A stretch of 64,000 bases of DNA from Hyalella azteca (taxonomy: Eukaryota; Arthropoda; Malacostraca; Amphipoda; Hyalellidae), in NCBI RefSeq assembly GCF_000764305.2, contig NW_025931866.1, positions 248,001 to 312,000 of the forward strand, read 5' to 3'. A program made the translations under genes and the position numbers. Each line of letters begins with the position of its first letter. Position 1 is the first letter of the stretch. Shown here one piece after another: positions 58,280-64,000 of this stretch. Under the pieces are notes generated by a model. The model searched no databases and was not told where the DNA came from. It saw only the letters and a list, made by a program, of their open reading frames with translations.

Positions 58280-61200
58280 GTGGGATGGTGCAAAATAGAT
58301 GCAAGGTAAGTGGTAGTGTTGGGAGATACAGAAGAGTTCATTCCTTAAAATATAACAGATCCCGGACATGCACAAGTGCGAGAAAATGAAGCTATAGTCG
58401 CAACAGACATAAGGTAACAAACAACAACCACTATGAAAGCTGCATTCCTAGATCGGATAATTTTCGGTGTAATATTTTAAGTTTTAAACTATTTTTAAAT
58501 TCGAGAATGATATTTTTTAGATAAATGAGCTCGTCAATATCGATAAGAATATTGTTAATTCAGATTTTATTGATCTGCCATTGATTTTCCTTAGCTGCAC
58601 ACTGAATATTTAATTATTTTACACCAATATAAAACTTTTATTATTCAATCGACCATTACAATGGTGGTCTCGGCGAGACACGGATACCTTCAGTTATATG
58701 GGGCACCAGCAGGACGATCGATGGAGAGGATGTGAGTAGAACAACAGGTAGACGAGGGATTGTTTAGGAGCAGGTGTAAAAAAGGCAACTGGTGCAACGA
58801 CACACTCTAAAACAGCTGCTTTTTTGATCAACAGGTGAAATATTGAAAATAATAATGAAGCTTAAGTAAACATTTGAGAAGAACACAATGTACATTCAGT
58901 ATAAAGAATTTTTAATTTGTTTCAAGATTTGTGGTTTCGGAAGCATCTCCCAGCCTGATCTCTGTCAAAAATAATAGCTGAGTGTAAACATTTATACATT
59001 TTCTTAAATAAGTTTAAGATGAAGAAGACTGCTAGCAAATCATGCATGATAAAAAATGAACGATTCTGCACAAAGATGTGATGGAGTGGTTTTATAAAAT
59101 TAATATATAACATGAATAACAAAATTCCGACGCACAAACTGATTATAAAACCGATGCTTCAAAGTCTCATCATGAACGACACTTGTTATTAAACATCTGA
59201 ACGATTGCATGAAGTATTTTCCTAAAATTTCATGGAATCCTAACTTTTTTCCAGTGCAAGACCTCATTTGTGAATTGCTTCTCAAATTTGTGTGTTAGCG
59301 AAAACCCTGAGTTACACGGCATAATTTTCCATCCATCTTGTCTGCTGTCTTCGTTCTCAGTGTATATTTCCATGGCAGAAAATAGGTACACACATCGAAA
59401 AGTAATAATTTGTACGAGAAAATTTTAAAGATAGACATGAGTAAATAGGATTTTACATTTTCGTATTTATGGATGCATATAAGAATGGTCTAAAAAGATG
59501 ATTATTGGTGAATACCAAATAATAGATTTCAACCAATAGGTTGAAATAACTCCTGGTATAGTAGAACTCAAGATATTTTATTCCAATCCTTATTTTAATT
59601 GGTATTACTTTCTGAATTTGACTAATTACTACTGCAAAATTCAGGCAAGATTTTATTCTCAGTCATGGTTTGTTGCGATTAAAACTGAACAGCAAATCAG
59701 ACACAATTTAAGTATTGAAATATCCACAGCAAACTGAAGTAAGGTTTTACCTTTTTTAGCGTTAAAAATTACAATTAGGAGCAAAGTTTATTAAAAAAAT
59801 TGGCGGTTATTGACAGTTGATACTAATGAAAGAATTTAATTGATATTATATAGTTTTTATATTTTATTTGAAAAGGGATTAATTTCTGGCAGCCAATTTT
59901 GTGTCAATTATGAGTTAGAGAATTTCTACACTAAGCCAGATTGAAAAATGTCTTTAACAGATGAAAGGGTTTACTTATGAAACATTTAAATAACTATTTT
60001 TTGAGACTGAATAATATTGCGCTGCGAAAATGGATGCATAGTATTGAAATAAACGACAGTATTTGGTTGAAAGATTGAAATTTTTAGGTACACGTTTCTT
60101 GCTCAATATCGTTTCAATAATTGTATTCAAAAATTCGGTGACGCTGTAACCGTAAGTTCTTACAAATAAGCAGGGAAGATGAGACTAAAAACACGGTCGA
60201 ATTTAATGGATCAAAGCATAACAGTCTTTATATAAGGGGAAATAAGAGCTACGCTAGTCGCTTTTAGGCTTATCTTATTCTCCAGCACGCGGCAACGGCA
60301 GCTGCCCGCGCGTGCTGCTGGCGGGGTCACAGCTTATTGAAATTTCAACTTAATTGACAAAGAAATATGCAGGTAATGGAAAAAAACATTGAACAAAAAA
60401 TCCCCCAAGAAGACGTAGAAAATTTAAATTTAATTTGGCAAAATTTACAGTTCAAAAACAGGAGAAATTAAAAATTGAAGGTGAATTTTAATTGTGATAT
60501 GTGGCGACCGTCGGCAGCCCGGCCAGGTGCACGCTAGCGAGCACGCGACGCGGGCTGAGTGCTCGAACGATCAAGTCTTCGTCTTTCGTTCAATTGCGAC
60601 GAGTTTTATGGTAGAGAAACAGAAGTTTATTATTCGTCACCTAGAACAATGGAGGTCATTAACATTCTCTTTGTCCGCTATGAGTATGCAATAAAATTGT
60701 TTGATATGCAGGGCAAATATAGTCCATAGTTACTTGGATGAAGTTGGGAATTCTTTTTCGCATTCGAGGGATTTTGAGGAGATTCGTGATTGGAATGGAA
60801 AAAGTCAACATTCTGTTAACAGGTTAAGATGCGAAGTTCATATACTATTCACTCGTGAGAAAAATAGTTGAGAAATTTTCATGATAAAATTCCTGTTTCA
60901 TAAGATATTCAGATATTTCCTACATCGTGATGAAGTCGGAATGTGAAGATGTTACGAAATCCTTGTATCGTTTTAAGCTTTCTTCTGCACTTTACTGGTA
61001 AAGAAAGAAAATCGATCGATATTGGAACCATTTTAAATTGTTGATATTATAATTTTAAATTCACGTTTTGGTATAATTCCATTTCTGTGAGACTTTAAAT
61101 TCATGTTTCGTCAGATAGGCGGAAAAACATCCTCGTCTTCCACAAGCCCGCATGTTCTGTGTGTCCCGTAGAGTAAGGATTTATTATATAAGTCCTACGT

Positions 61201-64000
61201 AATATATTCCGATGCAAAGATATGGAAATGGAACGTGCTTATAAATGAGGAGAGTACCCTCGTGAAATAATAATATCAGCTAAGACTGAAATACAAAGCT
61301 TCTCTTATCTTAGAATTTTGTACAATTTTCTCGTCTGTTTAATTAAACGCATCTTTTTACAACCGATAAATGTTTAATAGAGTAGAAATAAAATCAAGTC
61401 CTGCAGTAATTACCAGAAATTGTTTCTTTTAATTAACTTTTTTGGAAATGACTTCGGACGACCCAGACAGATTTTGCTTTCGGTGGATTTTGAAATCATA
61501 AAATCTAAATTTGAACTTTTACCTGATTCAAAAATTATAAAAAGTACTATTGGGTCTTTTTTTCAGTTTAGAATTTATTTTGAGAATCTAAATTGAGAAA
61601 ACTTTTCAATCAAAGACAGATTTAGAACATTCGAAGGCTTGGTTTAGTATAATTTGAAGTCCTAATTCATTGCATAATTGAGCCATACTCAATTATTTCA
61701 GAAACTTGTATATTATTATAACATTCCTAAGTAATTTTTGCTTATATCACACTCAAATAAATGAATGTCAATTGCAGTCCACGGAAATCCCTACTTAATT
61801 TTGATTACAAGTTTTTGCTTCACTACTAACAAATTAAAGTAAACTTAAAATTAGAGTGAAGTTCTATGCTGGGAATTCTCGATCACGGCAAGATGTCGCC
61901 GACCATGGGGCGTATCTTGTGGTGTTGTTTCTTTGTTGCGTCGGGCGGCGGTCGTGGTGCGCTTGTTGTTTTTTTTGCTCCCTCTTATTGTTGGGGGTTC
62001 TAAAGAATTCTTGCAGTATTAATGCAGTGCTTGCACATCGAGTTTACGTTTTAGAAACAAGCGAGGAACGAGATACGTTAAATTCTGGTAGCAGAAATTC
62101 AAAGTAATGAATTTTGTGCAAAATCGGAAACCGATACACAAACTTTCCTAATAATATGTTTCAAACTTTTTTCATGTAATAAAATTTATTTATTTATTTG
62201 TCAGGATAATCTGAAGCTTTATCACCTGATTATAAGACTTAAAAGTTTCCTTTAAACATCAAACTTTTGTATCGGACAGGAAAATTGTGATAGCAGGCTT
62301 AAGGCTTGTCAAGCTCCGGTGCAGCGCCGTGTTTTTTGTTCCTTTGGATGTTGTGACAAAAGACTTCCATCAAAAGCTATTGATCCGCCATCATCTCTTT
62401 ATCCCATTTGATAGCCATTTAATGCGTGAAATCGCCCAAAGGGAAATGTCCAAGCCTCGGTGAAACCAAAAAGAAATTCAGGAAGACCTTACGTACGTAG
62501 AAAATTTATTAGAAAAAACTTGTCTTGGAAACCGGAATTCTGAAGATCTTCTGAAATGATTCCAAGCGTAAACCTCCGATAAAAATCTGCGTAATAGAGG
62601 AATAGATTTTAGCTTGCAATTTAGGAGTAATTTTCACCAAAAGTCTCTTAATGATATTTCAAAATTGAAATTACGTACATTATTCTCTTTTTAACGCAAT
62701 CACATTAAAGTACAATGTTTCTCGTACAACGTGTAGCAATCAATTTATAAATTTCTATGCTAAATTGAATTCATTTCTCGAACTATTTTAAACACTACAA
62801 GTGTTGTGTATTTGAACTTAACGAGCAGTAGGAAGTGAGAAAAAACAAATACGAAGCAAATATCCTAAAGGTTCCTTCAATAAGTCCTGCCCATCACAGA
62901 CATCACCGGAGATTACTTGGTAGCGAGGAGGTACTCGAAGTCTCAAATCCAGTTGAAGGTTTTCATTATCAAGAGAAACATGAAATATCCTTGTACAAAA
63001 ACGAGAGGGCAAATCGGGTTGAATAACAGAAGGACTGCTATAAAGCTACGCAAATGATCCATTATTCAACGTCATTCGATCGATCGGGCTTATAGACGTG
63101 AGTCATGATACTACAGGCTGCAGTCAAGTGTGAAGGTACGTAGTGCTGACTCGGCCCACGCTTGTTTTCTTCTCGTACTAACATTTGACGTAATGCCATA
63201 TCCATCATGTTACGGACAGAGAAACAGAAAAAAAAATATTTATATCGAAAACAAGTCGCCAGAAAAGTCTAAGTTATTCCATAAAATGCGATATATTTTA
63301 ATTAAATATCAGTTAAATTTTTGTTTGCTGAATTTTTAATGAATTTTGCTGTAATCGTTTTTGTATTAGTTCTCCTGCGTAGTATCTTGCATAAGTATAA
63401 AAAATTTAATTCAGTTGTATGATGACGAGAGCCCAAATTTTTTCTCATTGGGTCACTGCTGAGAAAGTTCCGTGTGAATTATGGAAGACAGAATCGGCTT
63501 CCCTAAAAATACTTGCTAAATCGATAAAACCACAGTGCTAGAGAAAAACATGTTCGCTTCGCTTTACAATAATGCTTTCCTGCGCCTCTACCTGACCATT
63601 GTGCTAAGCACGGGCTTTTCTCCCTGAGCGATCTCAGTGTCTCCTCTTCTATGGGATTTCCATATCTTTAAGTCTCATGGGTCAGGTCATAGAATTCGGC
63701 TTGCTTGGCTTACGGTCACTCAGATGCGTAACCTGTTCACCCAGTAACGGTCCGACCATTCGAAGCGCGTCACCAAAACGTAAACTTACTAAAAATCTGA
63801 TGAAGCTTATTTGACCCTGACCCTTATTCTAAATCAAACATTTAGAAAATGTGGAATCATGGACATTTGGTCTGTGAATTAAATATATAAGAGAGGTATA
63901 GGGAAGGGGTATGAATAAGGACAGGGCATGATTATCATGGGGAGAAATGCAACATATTAAAATTATACCACCGACTTCGGCGAAATTTTGTATAGCTTTC
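58280..64000. other. Gene-poor stretch to the end of the window
   Basis: AT-rich, with no open frame recognised. The only structure noted is the E-box palindrome at 60284-60316. Confidence 0.45.
60284..60316. promoter_or_regulatory. Palindrome with CACGCG, GCAGCTGC and CGCGTG
   Basis: Perfect 8-bp arms AGCACGCG (60284-60291) and CGCGTGCT (60309-60316) flank GCAGCTGC (60298-60305). CACGCG words resemble Hairy/E(spl) repressor sites, and CAGCTG is an E-box. A regulatory role is inference. Confidence 0.3.

Overview
This is animal nuclear DNA, most likely from an arthropod and plausibly a crustacean. The grounds are small spliced exons with GT-AG introns, an AT-rich background, tRNA-derived SINEs, many minisatellites, and an achaete-scute type bHLH gene. 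Species cannot be fixed from the sequence alone. Five protein-coding genes can be supported. Four of them are packed into the first 24 kb in alternating orientation, and one lies alone at 44-45 kb.

Layout: (1) 1250-8622 (+), D-serine dehydratase, a zinc/PLP enzyme that degrades D-serine, nearly complete with its first exon missing. (2) 9349-15581 (-), a heparanase-type GH79 endoglycosidase with an unusually long N-terminal exon and an unresolved 3' end. (3) 16242-20513 (+), RBM18, a one-RRM RNA-binding protein, complete. (4) 21386-24155 (-), homocysteine S-methyltransferase, complete in six exons. (5) 24.2-44 kb, a desert of about 20 kb with minisatellites and GC-rich islets holding E-boxes. 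(6) 44079-45236 (-), an achaete-scute homolog with a single coding exon. (7) 45.3-64 kb, a second gene-poor stretch with more tandem repeats and no gene I can support. The four clustered genes do not form an obvious pathway. They look like ordinary housekeeping and metabolic neighbours beside a developmental gene with a large regulatory territory.

The clearest unexpected signal is technical. Positions 6523-6560 are an exact Tn5 mosaic-end palindrome (the Nextera mate-pair junction adapter), embedded in D-serine dehydratase. It is followed by about 500 bp of foreign or displaced sequence and then a second copy of 918 bp carrying exons 7, 8 and part of 9. Removing 6523-7979 restores a continuous gene, so this duplication is an assembly artefact rather than biology. 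A 74-bp piece from next to the heparanase 3' end (9256-9329) is also copied into the artefact (6987-7060), which makes the missing heparanase C-terminus suspect too.

The most interesting biological leads are: a roughly 385-residue secreted extension spliced in frame onto the heparanase core; clusters of GCAGSTGK-type E-boxes upstream of the achaete-scute gene and in the adjoining desert, consistent with proneural auto- or cross-regulation; a non-AG acceptor in RBM18; and a dimeric tRNA-derived SINE family, one member of which sits just beside a heparanase splice donor.
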